Positions 1-11,330 of a stretch of DNA of 64,000 nucleotides are shown piece after piece. The DNA lies in contig NC_088202.1 of the NCBI RefSeq assembly GCF_037126465.1, positions 30,178,213 to 30,242,212 of the forward strand. Direction: 5' to 3'. Under the pieces are notes generated by a model that had not been told where the DNA came from, did not search any database, and saw only the letters and a program-made list of their open reading frames with translations. This DNA comes from Ornithodoros turicata. Its lineage: Eukaryota > Arthropoda > Arachnida > Ixodida > Argasidae. Each line of letters begins with the position of its first letter. Position 1 is the stretch's first letter. Made by a program: the position numbers and the translations under genes.

Positions 1-1706
1 AAAGTCCACCCAGTATACGGCACGGAATCGTTTACCTATAACTGGGGTTCCGGGTTTTTGACTTTGTCCGAAAAACATAAGCCGGTAACATTTAAGCAAT
101 TTCGATTTACCCGCTCATTGGGCGATTTAGCCGCTCAGTGGCCATGACTATGGAGACGCGAGAAGGGAAAGTGCCCAAAAACATCCTACTTCACGGTGTC
201 GTCTCGTTCCTTCTCATTCTCGTATAACCGCATTCACGGAAAGGAAGCGCGTTGTGCTGAGGGCTGCGCTGAAACACCTCCTAACAGCATCGCAAGTCCA
301 GTTGCAGTCAATTTCTTTTGCGCGACGACACATTTCTATAGTGTGCTGTCCCACAGCCGTTTACTGCTCCTTTGACTCCTCGAATGGCAGTGACCGCAAC
401 CCTACGAACCTACGAATAACTCTATTCCTCACTCCAAATACAGCCCAACGCAACCAGTCACGTCTGAAAGAAGCTCGCCCTTCACGGACGAATCCAATCC
501 ACACTTCTTCCTCTTCCAATCACCCTCCAACACAACCCCCATCGGGACGCAAAGAAAGCAAGCAGACGACAGCATCCGTGCGGTTCCCGTCTAATGAAGG
601 GGAAGACCTCATTACCGGCGCTCACCACAGAACCCATTGGCCTTGCTTCTTTAGCACCGAATCGCTGAAGGACAGTTCGCCAAAAACCTTCATTCATTCA
701 GGAAAAGATTCCTGAAAGGAGCTCCCAATCGAACCGCTCTCTTATGTCCGACCTCTTCAAAGAAGTCACCGAATGTTTCGCTTCTTCCATGTTTACATTA
801 GGGAACACGCTGTGCCATTTACAAAAGAGACTGCGTATACGCCTTTTGTGCGGCCTTTCTTTGCAAGAGGAACACGGTCCTTAGCTTTATTGCTTCACTC
901 GTAATAACTCCGACGATGTGTGTCGAATACAAATGTTGATTAAATACCCGTATTTCTTCGCCTTCCGCTCTTTGCTGCCGGCTGGGAAGATGGAAGAACC
1001 AGGGTAAATAGAGGAAGACTCACCTGAAAAGGGAGAAAGAAGGAAACGAAAGGTTAGTGAGTGTGGTTGTAAGGGTAGGAACTTCACAGAAGCAGTATGA
1101 GCACTACGTAACACGAATAAAAAAACGCTAAGAAAAAGTCGTAATAGCGCAACCGGTAAGCGGGTGTCCGCACCAGCGACTTTATCGAGCGTGCACCTGT
1201 GTGCTCCTCCGTGCTCCTCCGAAAGAACGACGGGTGCAGGTGACCTGCAGCGCGTACACAAGGAGCGAAACGGAGGGATGGAGGAGTACATGTCGTGACG
1301 TAGCCGATTCCGCTCGTGACTGAGAGTGACGCAGTTCAAGTGGGTATAAGCAGCGCGTGAGCTGAGAAGAAAGAAACAAAGAAGAAACACACGGGGACTT
1401 TAGGACGTCACGCGAGGATCGTGTCGTCCGCCTGTCCGCCGCTGCTTTCTTCGACAGTTTTTGTAAATTCGATTGCGCAGTGACGATACACCGCGCAGTG
1501 AAAATACTTCGCATGGTGATTCCTGTTGGGTACCTTGAACAATGAGACAGGGTTTTGAGCCACGTTAAATGTCACCTCTGTGCTAGCAAGCAAGAATGTG
1601 ATAGACTCACAAAGGGAATACAATACAGAGTGCGTTTGGAAGCCGCAGATGCCAACAGGGTCACCACTGTACGTGCTACTTTTTACGTTTACTTTCTACT
1701 TTGGTA
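1..1706. other. Unassigned DNA, no recognisable gene
   Basis: Nothing recognisable on either strand. The longest open stretch (254-715, +) has no family resemblance, begins at a non-ATG codon and overlaps open frames on the other strand. The only local structure seen is a tandem pair of the 10-mer gtgctcctcc at 1201-1220. Confidence 0.6.
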
Positions 1707-2029
1707 AAGCCTGGTCCGCACTAATGCGTTTCAATATGCATCCGTCAGCTTTGCGTCCGTCTGCGAACCGACACAAGCCCCTTCGAAAGCGACGGACGCA
1801 TAGGTTCGCCGAGTTCAATTTTTGTACGGAGAGACGGAAGAAATGCCGATCGTTGCCACGATAACCGTGCCGCCGCGCGCTCTTATCTTCCCTCACTTCA
1901 CGTAGTCGGCAGTAAGCCGTTTCTCGTAAAGCAGAGTCGCAAAAGTGCGGACGTGAATTGGAAACCCATGCGTCCGTCACACAGACTGAAGGACGGACGT
2001 ATTGAAACGCAATAGTGCGGAGCAGGCTT
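1707..2029. mobile_element. Foldback MITE with ~35-bp imperfect terminal inverted repeats
   Basis: The segment begins with aagcctggtccgcacta and ends with its near reverse complement, tagtgcggagcaggctt. The match continues inward over about 35 bp through the tgcgtttcaata block with few mismatches. A second block, gcgtccgtc / gacggacg, lies further inside both arms. No transposase is encoded. At about 323 bp it is typical of a non-autonomous DNA transposon. I could not read a convincing target-site duplication, so the superfamily is not assigned and the outer ends could shift by a few bases. Confidence 0.7.
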
Positions 2030-5000
2030 AACATATGGGAGTAGCACACGTTATGCAAAATTTTTTGTTCGTCACAGATTATCACTGTAGCGTGTTCCTT
2101 CCGCACTATCATTTGATTCAGAAATAAGTAACGGGGATGAGCGAGAGGCAACCTCTCATCCGATTATCTTCAGTGGTCATTATGACGAACAGCCGCCCAT
2201 TCTGGAAGACGAGCGAGTGCAAGGCATCTTTACCGCACTCCGTCTTCGTACAGTGGTGAAGCGCGCTTTAGAGTGAAGTTTTTTTTTGTTTTTTTGTTTT
2301 CATAATCAGAATACCAGGCGTTGCTCGATGTGCGTATGTCTTATATGTTCGGCATTGTGTTCTCATATCTTGTGGATGTGTAATTCTCAGACGGCTTAGA
2401 CGGCTCAGACGGCAGACTAGCTTGAGTAGCTTTCAAACACCTGAACAAATGCGAATGATATGAGACATCCTAGTTGACTGTTACAGATGTTCTATGCAAA
2501 AGGCAAACTACAAGGCAAACGAAGCACAGTCCTAACAGTTATCTGACTTTTTGTGTGCCCCTTATCGTTCTGTTGTCGCCTCTCGTTTTGTGCCTCGTCC
2601 CTGGTACAGAAGAAACGTGGTATATTGAACCAAATATCGGCGTGGACTATATACTTGCCCTTCCTAAAGAAACTTGCGTGTAATAAGCTCCGGCATGTTT
2701 AGTAGCTGGCTTATTCATTTTTATTTCTCCTGTAGAAAATGTAAGCTCTCCTGCTAGACACCCGTGTCGACACGAGAGCGGAGGTGTCACATAAGCGTGG
2801 ACAGGTCTGGAGAGAAGATGTTTGCATGAAACGCTTGAACACACGTGACAGAGCAGAATAGCCGGTGTAATATACGCAGACTTTTTAGAATCGTTGGGAA
2901 CAAAGGCACCACACCGCGTTTTCTGGTGTGCAGCGAAAGTCATTGTCATTGTCTGTATCTCCTTGTAACTGACCGCGTGGGCAGGCATTTGCGCTTGTCC
3001 CATCTTACAGTTGGCAATACAAACTGACCGCGTCCTCGCAAAGTCAACATCGTTTACTCCACTCGTTACCCCCGAGGTCTAGCGCTCAAAGGTTGAGGGA
3101 TTTCCGACTGTCATTAGCATGAAAATGATGAATCCTGCACCGCTCGCATCGTAGTGTACTTAAAACAGGAGTGCTTTTTTTTCGCAGTTTAGAGGTGAGA
3201 GAGAAAAAAAAAAGAAAATATGCGAAAGTATATGTGCATGTGAGAAGTCAAGAGGATTTATGTTGTACTGCCGTTTCCTATTCCCCTGCTTTTCTCTCCA
3301 GAATAGACTGACAGCACCCTGCTCGGCTGGTCAACATCACACCTAGTTGCGTTTATCATGGGCTGTTTTAACGTGTACTTTTCTGTTTGATTACAAATGA
3401 AACGCTACGGTAGCTGCATGCAACATGTGGCGTCTACATCTTCACATTTTGCTCTACTAGCATCACTGTCATCTTGTGAAATGCCATGTCTTCTACAATG
3501 TCTACTGTGCCTCGTCTCATTTCTTTGGCCGTCCGCAGCTGGGACATACCATGTCAACTTGGGATCGAAAAATTGACACAGCAGCAACGTTGTGACAACA
3601 GGGCTTCACACTAACAAAGCCCGATTTCGATCCTGAATACGCAGCTTCAATGACAATGGCTAATCCCCATCGAAAAATAATAAGTAAAAAGAGGAAGTGA
3701 AAAGGAAAGGTCCCGTGTACGAGCACACAGGCAAATGAGGAGCCAGCCAAGCATGAGCACGCGCGTTTGAACGCAGGATGGGCCCACGTGACACGCACGT
3801 GGCGTCCGGCCCAATGACGTCACGTGAAAGCGCCGCCATGAGGGTCCCGTTTGCGGATCAGCTGAATCATCACTTTGGGGACTCACGAGGACAGTGGACC
3901 GCCGAAGCAAGCATAATTGGCCGGGCTCTGGAATAGACGGCGCCGATTCGGCAAATAACCTGATTGATTACAAGGCCGCGGGGGGCGACACCGGGTCGGC
4001 GTCTGACGTCACAAAAGTAGCCATTGTTGAGACACGAGCTTGCCGGGTTTATCAGGGCGGAATTGATGCCCCCGACTCATTTTTGGGACAGAGTGTTCGC
4101 ACGAAAATATGTAAATAGAGGACGGGAACCAAATTTTTTTTTCTTTTTTTTTTCGGGCGATCGGAAGTTGATGACGCAATATCCGTCTGGCACAAAGCGT
4201 CCCGGACGACTGTTTAAAAAACGTGGGGTCGTAACACTGTCAGCAGCGTAGTCGCTTTTCAAACGATATATGTGCTTCTCGGGTGATCCTGCTACCCGTG
4301 CAAGTAATGTGACAAGAAAAAATAAAATGAAATAAGCATTAGACACAGACGTGATAATAAAGAGGAACTCCCAGTTGTGAGAATATGAAGGACAATATCT
4401 GAAGGATGGCTTGGGGGAAGGTAATTCATCATAGTGATAAGGTAAGTATGATGGCTTTTTGTTGATGTGGGATGCGAACATATTCAAGTCCGCGTGCGGC
4501 CATATTTGGGTTGGGTTCATTAGCTTTGCGAAAACGTTATCGTATTCACGTGACGACGGTCTTCCTGACAGATAGCGAAAGCACGAGGCGCTGTCGCTTT
4601 GCATAAGCCGGTATATAATATAGCTGTTGGAAGATAAGGGGATAAGGCGTGTCAAGTGTGAATGAGTTGCGTATATCTTTTTATGATTCATGCCGGTGAC
4701 ACTTGGGGAGCACCGATGATGAAAAATGAAATGTGCCTGGCGAAACGGAATAACATAGGTCTAAACGGAAGAATTTCATTGGACCCTGTGGCGTCGCTCA
4801 TGATGATAGTTGTCTCCCTGAATCGGGGCTAGCTTGTAGCTCTTCGTGAGGGGCTATAGGTCAAGTTCTTGGACCTCCTATAACTTGGACTTGCTCACAC
4901 TTGATATTAGAGATCCATCGATCGATCTTACTCGCCCCTGAACCGCAAAAGAGCAACGAGCAAGTAGGAAAGTATCGTGAATGCTTTGGAACGAGTGGCT

Positions 5001-6834
5001 CCATTAAACAAATGCGAGCGCGATCTTTGTTGCTTTGGCACGTAACGTACTTTTGCGAGCGTGAAAGACTTATGCAAGCAAGCTGGTGACATATAGGCAT
5101 CACATTCCTGAGTTTGGGGTTGATACAAAGGAGGAGGGGACAACCAAACGTACAAGGTACAATCATGGATGAGAGAGACGAGGACTATTGTCCTGTGTTG
5201 TACGTTTCTTTGTTCGTCGCCTTGTACAATTCCAAACCTAGGAATGTGCTGCCCGCTTTTGCGTAACTGTCCGTCTTTAGCCACCAGCCACGGCAAGACA
5301 CGAACAACCCACGTTGCTTCCTCGAACACAAAACTGAACATACAAAAGGAGCCTTTTGACCTGTAATCCCTTACGGCCATTAATCAGCCTTAATTATACG
5401 TCTTAACGAGCGCTTCCAAATTAGACGTTCCACACGGATTAGCGTAAAGAAGGCGGGGTCATGCAATGCCCCAACTCATTAGGGATCACGCATTAAACTT
5501 TGAGGGATCAAGTCGATACATAACGTGACACCCAGTACAATAATTTCCTCCCACAGGCCAACGTTCGCCGAGTGAATATTTCTTCGCCGCTTATATTCAA
5601 TGGCGACAAGGATTACCAACATCTGTCGCCTTCAACTACGTTGCAGACGGGTTGGCACACTCATTCAACTATGCATGTCCGGCAGACTGGTTTCGGCGAT
5701 TAGAGGAAATCGGATTGCAAACCCTGACTCACACATATCCGCGCTCGATTCAGGTCTATATATGACGAGAGGGTCCACGAAATTGAGGAAAATTGCCGCA
5801 GGCCCAGAAATCGCAGGATCCGATCACGTCGACATCGGCGACTTTTGTGAAAGCAAGTATGCTGTATTGTTGTGGGATAACAATTGGAAACCTAATCCAG
5901 GGATTAACTGTCGGTGGGATTATCCATCGGATTTATTCGCAGAATGACTGCGGGGGGTGGCCAGCAGAAGGGCCTGGAGGAGGGAGAGGGGGAACCGTTA
6001 TGTGGGGAAGAGAATGTATAGTGAGGTTTGATTTAGGAGATTGATCTAAGCATGTGGGAAAGTGAATATGAATTGGGCCTAAGGGCGATGTTTACCCATG
6101 CAGGGCTGCGTGGAGTCAGAACGTTGCACACGGTGTTCCGGTTCGGCAAGAGGACGACATTGTTGCCGGTTGAGAAAACATGAATGGAATCAATGTATAT
6201 GAATAGAAGGGGTCTTTTTGACGATGCTGATTAATGGTTAGACGTGCTTGATCTCCAAAAGTGGAAGCTTGCATCCGAATGGGTCTGCTACCGAAAACAC
6301 AGGCTGTGCTTGTGCAATCCTTGTTTTCTTCTGCGTTCAAGGGACAGTTACTTACGCACAGTATTACATCTTTAGTACTGAGATATCCAATGAAGGTTGA
6401 CTGATGCGTTTACTTCCGGCACGATGGCTTTAGAACGGGTAAACAGGATGCTCCATGAAGCACCATTTTGAGGCGCAGCTTCATGTGTGACCTTGTTCGC
6501 GTCAACTCTTTGTATATTCACTGTGGAGTTAGCCTAGTGAATCGACTTGTGTGGCTGCAGCCCTTGCCGGTGAAGGTGGTGGGAAAAAATGAGTGACCAA
6601 TGAGGTCGTGCAAAGACAGACAATCCTTCGGGTATCCTAAATGTGAACTTTTGTCTCACACAGTTCCCGTACGTGGGTGTCATTGTGGATTTGGTGTCAG
6701 AGATGTAAAGGCTCCAGTTGAATGCAGGGTGTTAGAAAACTGCCAGGCTCAACTTAGGCAAGCAGCCAAGCCAGCTCAAGTACAGATGGTACAGCGAGCG
6801 ACCTTCTAGAAGTATAGCTTATTCCTGTCTCACA
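2030..6834. other. Unassigned DNA with small simple repeats
   Basis: No gene or element recognised. Minor structure: a poly-T tract at about 2279-2300; three tandem 9-mers of the form (c/t)agacggc(t/a) at 2388-2414; a T-rich tract at 4133-4154; and a self-complementary atcgatcgat near 4917. A 204-codon open frame on the minus strand (4077-4691) has no family resemblance and ends in a lysine run encoded by a homopolymer, so it is not called. Confidence 0.5.
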
Positions 6835-7036
6835 GCGTCGCTGTAAGAGTCTGTCTGGGTTTTCCGGCATATTTTCCGCACGAATGTCGGCACAATTCCC
6901 CACTGAAGCCGACCTAGGACGCATACTAACCCCCCCTGTCCCTCACTTCTTCCTGCTGTCCTCGCTCCATCTGTCCTCGTCTGCACACCGCGCATAGCCA
7001 CAGTTGCTTCGCGGATGTAACACAGAATTTAAAACA
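6835..7036 (+). repeat. 5'-truncated tRNA-derived SINE, oligo-A-tailed subtype
   Basis: The segment matches the body of the SINEs at 7178-7584 and 26088-26345, from the gggttttccggca block through gaatgtcggcacaattcccc and gaagccgacctaggacgcat. It then continues into the second 3' end type (ccacagttgcttcgcggatg) also seen at 26.1 kb and 36.7 kb. The tRNA-like head with its A and B boxes is missing, as expected from 5' truncation during target-primed reverse transcription. No clear target-site duplication was found, so the ends are approximate. Confidence 0.7.
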
Positions 7037-7177
7037 AATTTTTACACGGTGGAATAGCCCTAATAAGAAGCAACCCATGAAAGCACATCTGGTGATAGCC
7101 GACAAGAGACTCAAGCATGGAGCCCAGAGGAAAGCACGGCTTGGATTGGGTTGGGACACTAGGAATGCCGAGGCGGT

Positions 7178-7584
7178 ACCAGCTCGCGTGGTTCAGTGGT
7201 TAGCGTGCAGTTCATGTCACGTCGAGACTGGGAGGTACCCGGGTTCGAATCCGGTGCTGTCTGGGGTTTTTCTGGGTTTTCCTCAGGCGCTTTCAGACAT
7301 ATGTCGGCACAGTTCCCTTAGAAATCGACCAAGGACGCACATTACCCCAGGGCGTCAGTCGTGACGTTGCCCACCAGTGGCGTATCTAGAGCTACCTGCG
7401 CCCATGGCAACCAGTGAGTCTGCGACCCTGTTCAGCCTCACGGTGCCCCGTTCTCGTCAAATACGTCACGCGCTCAGTTTAGCTACCTCGTGGTTAACAT
7501 GATACTCTAGATACGCCAATGTTGCCCACCTCTGTGAGGCCGACAACGGCGAGCCCTTTCACCAGTCACACCACCACCACCACC
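7178..7584 (+). repeat. Complete tRNA-derived SINE with (CAC)n tail, 11-bp TSD
   Basis: A full SINE is bounded by the direct repeat gccgaggcggt at 7167-7177 and 7585-7595. The tRNA-like head carries an RNA polymerase III A box (tggttcagtgg, 7189-7199) and B box (ggttcgaatcc, 7242-7252). A body of gggttttcctcaggcgcttt and atgtcggcacagttccc follows, then a tail through gccgacaacggcgagccc ending in ACC repeats. It is split by a hAT-type MITE at 7375-7521. Without that insertion and one TSD copy the SINE is about 252 bp. It encodes no protein; mobilisation must come from a LINE (see the tail shared with the LINE at 52946-53658). Confidence 0.93.
7375..7521. mobile_element. 147-bp hAT-type MITE nested in the SINE
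   Basis: The element starts cagtggcgtatctagag and ends ctctagatacgccaatg, giving 17-bp terminal inverted repeats with one mismatch. It is flanked by an exact 8-bp direct repeat, ttgcccac, at 7367-7374 and 7522-7529. The uninterrupted sequence of the SINE at 11.2 kb shows a single, slightly changed copy of this target. An 8-bp TSD with a CAG-starting TIR is the hallmark of the hAT superfamily. The interior has no coding capacity, so it depends on a hAT transposase from elsewhere. Confidence 0.93.
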
Positions 7585-7595
7585 GCCGAGGCGGT

Positions 7596-9609
7596 GTTGA
7601 AGCGATGTGGCTGTGTGTATCGTGACGGCTCCCGGACTTGGACTTTAGGAGAGGGCATTGTCTCCGTTCTTTCCGTTCCTCCATGTCACCTCTCTCAACT
7701 TTCATTCTTTAGCCCCACCGCTTGTGTTTATTTCAATGCATCGCACAGACTCATTGATACGCATACGCTCTGTACATTATTAACGGTAGGGAAGTAGATA
7801 TCAATCGGGTTCCTGGAGCCACACATTGTTGTCATCTCTTAACCTTCTTCCGCTTTCCCTCTTTACGCGAAGAAAACAACGAAGCGAATACCTATCGAAA
7901 CTTTTGTAGTAAGAGGCCCCCGACAACATCATCACATTTTCACACACGCGATAACGACACAGGGCTGTGTTCCAGACAACGTTGCGAGCAAAGTCTGCTT
8001 CCGTATTCGCGTTCGTCCGTCGAGTATTCCTTGGCGCTCGACATCATTTGTTTCCATTGCGGACTCGCTAATGATCGAACCCTGCATTTTCTTCTCGCGA
8101 AGTAGCGAGAAAGGCGGGCGAGGATTTCTTGGGCGAGTTCTCCCGGCAGTCACGTCGGTCGTGCATGTGAGCTTCCTCGAATATATCTCCGAGATTATTG
8201 GCGTCTTTTACGTTCATGCATCGAGCGGTTCGCTTTAATGGGCTGACAAAGACGTACGGAAGAAAAGATGTTCCGTTTTCTCGATCGCTTTCTCGAGACA
8301 TTCATCATTGTTAGAATGAGCAGCAGGTTTTATGAGCGGGAGACGTCTGGGGAATGATGAATAGCTGCGAGTGGAGGGGATGTTTTGGAAACAGGCGCCA
8401 TTAATTGCTACCGTGACGGAATTTGGTTATTGGAAAGGGTTGAAACGGGTTGTTACTTGTTTTTAACGTAAATTGCGCCAGCTGTAGTTTGCTACCTGTC
8501 TCTGGTCATCTGAGTGATCATTAACGTTTAAGTACGGAGCGTTTTATATCTGATTTGAGGGAAGGCATGTAGACATAGGGTGTGTGCTCACAGAGTGTAT
8601 TCCGTGTGCGCGCTGATCAGGACAAAATTATATCTCTGTATGAGATAAACAGGGTGTTTTCACCAACTATAGTATGCAGTAAACGCTCGTATAGACCAGA
8701 AAGCCAACTAATTTTCCTGGTCTATGCGAGCGAACTAATTTTACGAACTCAACCTGTCCCTAGTATTTTCTTTATCAACATCAACATCCACCAACTAATT
8801 TTCTTCGTCTTTCGGCAGTCCTAATGAGCAATTGAGTAGGTTGCAGTCGTCAACCGGCTTCCCAGTGCTTTAATATCGCAACTCAACGCAAAATATTGCA
8901 CAGCAAACCATATAGTACAAGAGAGGCGCTGCTGCAAAGGCATGCACCAAACTTGCACAAACGTATTCCGCGTGCGGTTAGCAACAGGTTACGTCACTCT
9001 CAGTCCCCGTGACGTAGATCGGTCGACCAATGCGAGCAGCTTCTACTGCACAAGCCCACCAATACGTGACAGTATGGTCACGCTCTTTCAAAGCTGCGGG
9101 ATTTCAGTGCCGTGCTCGTGACCAGGGGTAGCTGACGTCAAGTCTTCGTCCCACCGTGAGGTTTATGTTCGTCACCTGTGACGTGGACTGCATGAAGGAC
9201 CGTGTGTTGTATCGTGCGAATGTGCTACTCTCGTACTCCTTGTCTGAAAACGTTATGCAGTAGGAATAAAAATCGATTTCATCTCTAGTGACTCGCAATT
9301 TTGCTTGAAAGGGCAGGATGAATCCTGCTGCTATCGACATCGAACGTTTCGTTTAGTAGCGTGGGGGAAAGGAACGTTGGGAAGACCAGAAATCGTCTCT
9401 TCTGACTTTACATAAGCAAAAAAACAATAATGCTCCTAGAAAACAAAAGACAAATGGACAGGAGAAGAATTACAGGATCGTTCATAATATACCTGTGTGC
9501 CAACACATATTCATACAGGTACACATATTGGTAATTCAAATAGATTGCGTAAGGCGTGTCAGTGTGACAACACGTGTTCATTCAAAGCCAATCTAAAGAT
9601 AAACGGGGT
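7596..9609. other. Unassigned DNA with one small inverted repeat
   Basis: No gene recognised. At 8684-8699 and 8717-8732 lie 16-bp arms (15 of 16 complementary) with a 17-nt spacer around ctggtcta. The short motif aactaatttt recurs three times nearby (about 8705, 8733 and 8790). Several open frames of 60-80 codons occur on the minus strand at 7.9-9.3 kb without recognisable similarity. Confidence 0.5.
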
Positions 9610-9921
9610 TATGACCGTGATGAAGCGAGCAACTGCTACATTTTAAAGCACGAGCCGAGGTTTTTCTTCGGAGACGCTGCGCCGCTCGAAAGCTCAGCGC
9701 TGTAGTTCGTGTGCAGAAATATGGGAGTGATCATATTCATCCAAACCTAAATCCAATATTTTCTACACATAAAAACATCCTTCAAACAAAGCGAAATGCA
9801 GAAAGGCGAAGCAGAAAAAGAGCGCGGTAGAATGCCACACTTGCGGGTAGCGCACGTCTCTGAAGAAAAACCTCGGCTCGTGCATTAAAATACCGCAATT
9901 TCTCGCTTCGTCACGGCCATA
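9610..9921. mobile_element. Foldback MITE with ~72-bp inverted arms
   Basis: The left arm (9610-9682) and right arm (9850-9921) are reverse complements over about 72 bp with roughly ten mismatches and one single-base gap. The best block, gcacgagccgaggtttttct, is exact. The arms extend outward through the tatgaccgtgatgaagcgag / ctcgcttcgtcacggccata pair. The 167-bp centre is unrelated and non-coding. This is a non-autonomous inverted-repeat element; TSD and superfamily are unresolved. Confidence 0.78.
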
Positions 9922-11090
9922 GCCTTTAGCTTTCCTCAGTACTCCTTGTGTCGTGACTCCCCTTCTGCGCCCCGTCGTCATCATCGGTGTTCTCCGCTCA
10001 TTTGTCTGTCTGAAGCCTTTCCGTCGCGGTTCCCCCCTTTTCCTTCCTGTATTGCCTCTTCGGTTGGTTTCTCCCCCACCGTTCTTATGCCCAACGCCTT
10101 CACGCTGTCTGGGGACAGCCCAGTTGCTAGTATCGTCTTCCGGCTCCGTTGAACACCACAGCTGGACTGCTGTGGGGCACTTACGATAGGCGAGCAATAT
10201 TGGTCTTGCTTACGATGGCATGTCGCCTCGCAATAATGAAATACCCGCTTATCACTGAGGAATAAACGCGCACTTAAACGAATAACTCGTTACCTAACCG
10301 ACGTGCTATTATCGGTTGTCTCACTTATCTAGTTATCTGGGATTTGCATTTGTAAGGCAACGTGAGGCCAGCTTCCGCAAGCGAGCACATTGCCACCAGC
10401 GCTCCCCACCGCCATTTTTATCGATACGTATACGGTCAAGGACGTAGTATCACTATCCAACCCTGATCCTATCCAACTACTGACTATCCACTATCCAACC
10501 CTGATCCTATGTCATGTTAACCAGTGTACCGACTTGGGGAGAACGCCCAAGTATTTCCAGGTGTCATCCGGAGTCTACTTATTTGTTCTCCTTTTCGGAT
10601 GCTGTACGCATCGTACGGGTCTATCGACAACATCGACGAAACCTTCCCGTCCCTCCTTCACCCTTTTTTAACCCTTCAACCGTTTGCGCTAAAGATGCGG
10701 CCTAGTCGATACAGCACCCACTCAGTGGTGACGACTGGGAAAGTCACGTTGAAGACTAGGAGGTAGGAGGTAGCAGGTAGGCAGTAGGAGGTAGCCGAAT
10801 GGAGCCTGTCATAATTCTGTGTCCAAGAAGACCACGACAAATCCCCGCGTGGACTTGTGAAAAATTTTGTGCAAGGGAGACCCGGTGGTGAACTAAACAT
10901 ACCGCGCTCATTATCGTTATTTTTTAATTTTTTGAGGTGCCGCGTTTCAAACGTCACGCAACGGCACGTGAAGACTGTTTCGGTACGCACGGATTCCAAA
11001 GAAACGACACAATTGGCCATCGCGCGGGAGCTCGTGACGAACCACAGGGAATGACACACCAGATCGGTGCCACGGTACCAATCACACGGT
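9922..11090. other. Unassigned DNA with short direct repeats
   Basis: No gene recognised. A 22-bp block starting cactatccaaccctgatcct occurs twice with a 38-bp period (10451-10472 and 10489-10510). A purine-rich run of degenerate taggaggtag units lies at 10756-10795. Overlapping 60-90 codon frames in this stretch are open in several phases because of low-complexity pyrimidine and purine content and are not called. Confidence 0.55.
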
Positions 11091-11269
11091 GCAGGCTGTG
11101 CTGTCTAGAGTTTTTCCTGGGTTTTCCTGAGACGCTTTCAGATATATATCGACACAGTTCCCATAGAAGTCGGCACAGAACGCACATTCCCCCAGGGTGT
11201 CGGTCGTGACGTTGCACACCTCTGTGAGGTCAACAACAGCGAGCCCTTTTACCACCACCACCACCACCA
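11091..11269 (+). repeat. SINE body and tail, head missing, (ACC)n tail
   Basis: From gcaggctgtgctgtctagag the segment follows the SINE at 7.2 kb: the gggttttcctgagacgcttt block, a cacagttcccatagaagtcg block, gtcgtgacgttgcacacctc and caacagcgagcccttttacc, ending in ACC repeats at about 11250-11269. It shows the pre-insertion state of the site where the hAT MITE entered the 7.2-kb copy. The tRNA-like head is absent or unrecognisable. Confidence 0.85.
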
Positions 11270-11330
11270 GCAGCTCGCGTGGCTCAGTGGTTAATGTGCC
11301 AGCTGCCATCCCCGTTTCGAGAGGCACGAG
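11270..11330 (+). repeat. Second SINE head fused directly after a SINE tail
   Basis: Immediately after the ACC tail, cagctcgcgtggctcagtgg repeats the start of the tRNA-like head of the 7.2-kb SINE, including the A-box motif tggctcagtgg. The sequence then departs from the SINE before a B box. It is either a truncated neighbour copy inserted at the tail or the remnant of a dimeric transcript. Confidence 0.7.

Noticed and set aside
254..715. 153-codon plus-strand frame near the window start
   Set aside because: No ATG at its start, no motif, and Ser/Thr/Pro-rich low-complexity composition.
4077..4691. 204-codon minus-strand frame
   Set aside because: No family resemblance; the C-terminal part is driven by a homopolymer (lysine run), and other frames overlap it.
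7178..7262. tRNA gene
   Set aside because: A and B boxes are present, but there is no cloverleaf pairing with a plausible acceptor stem. The unit continues into a SINE body and is bounded by a TSD.
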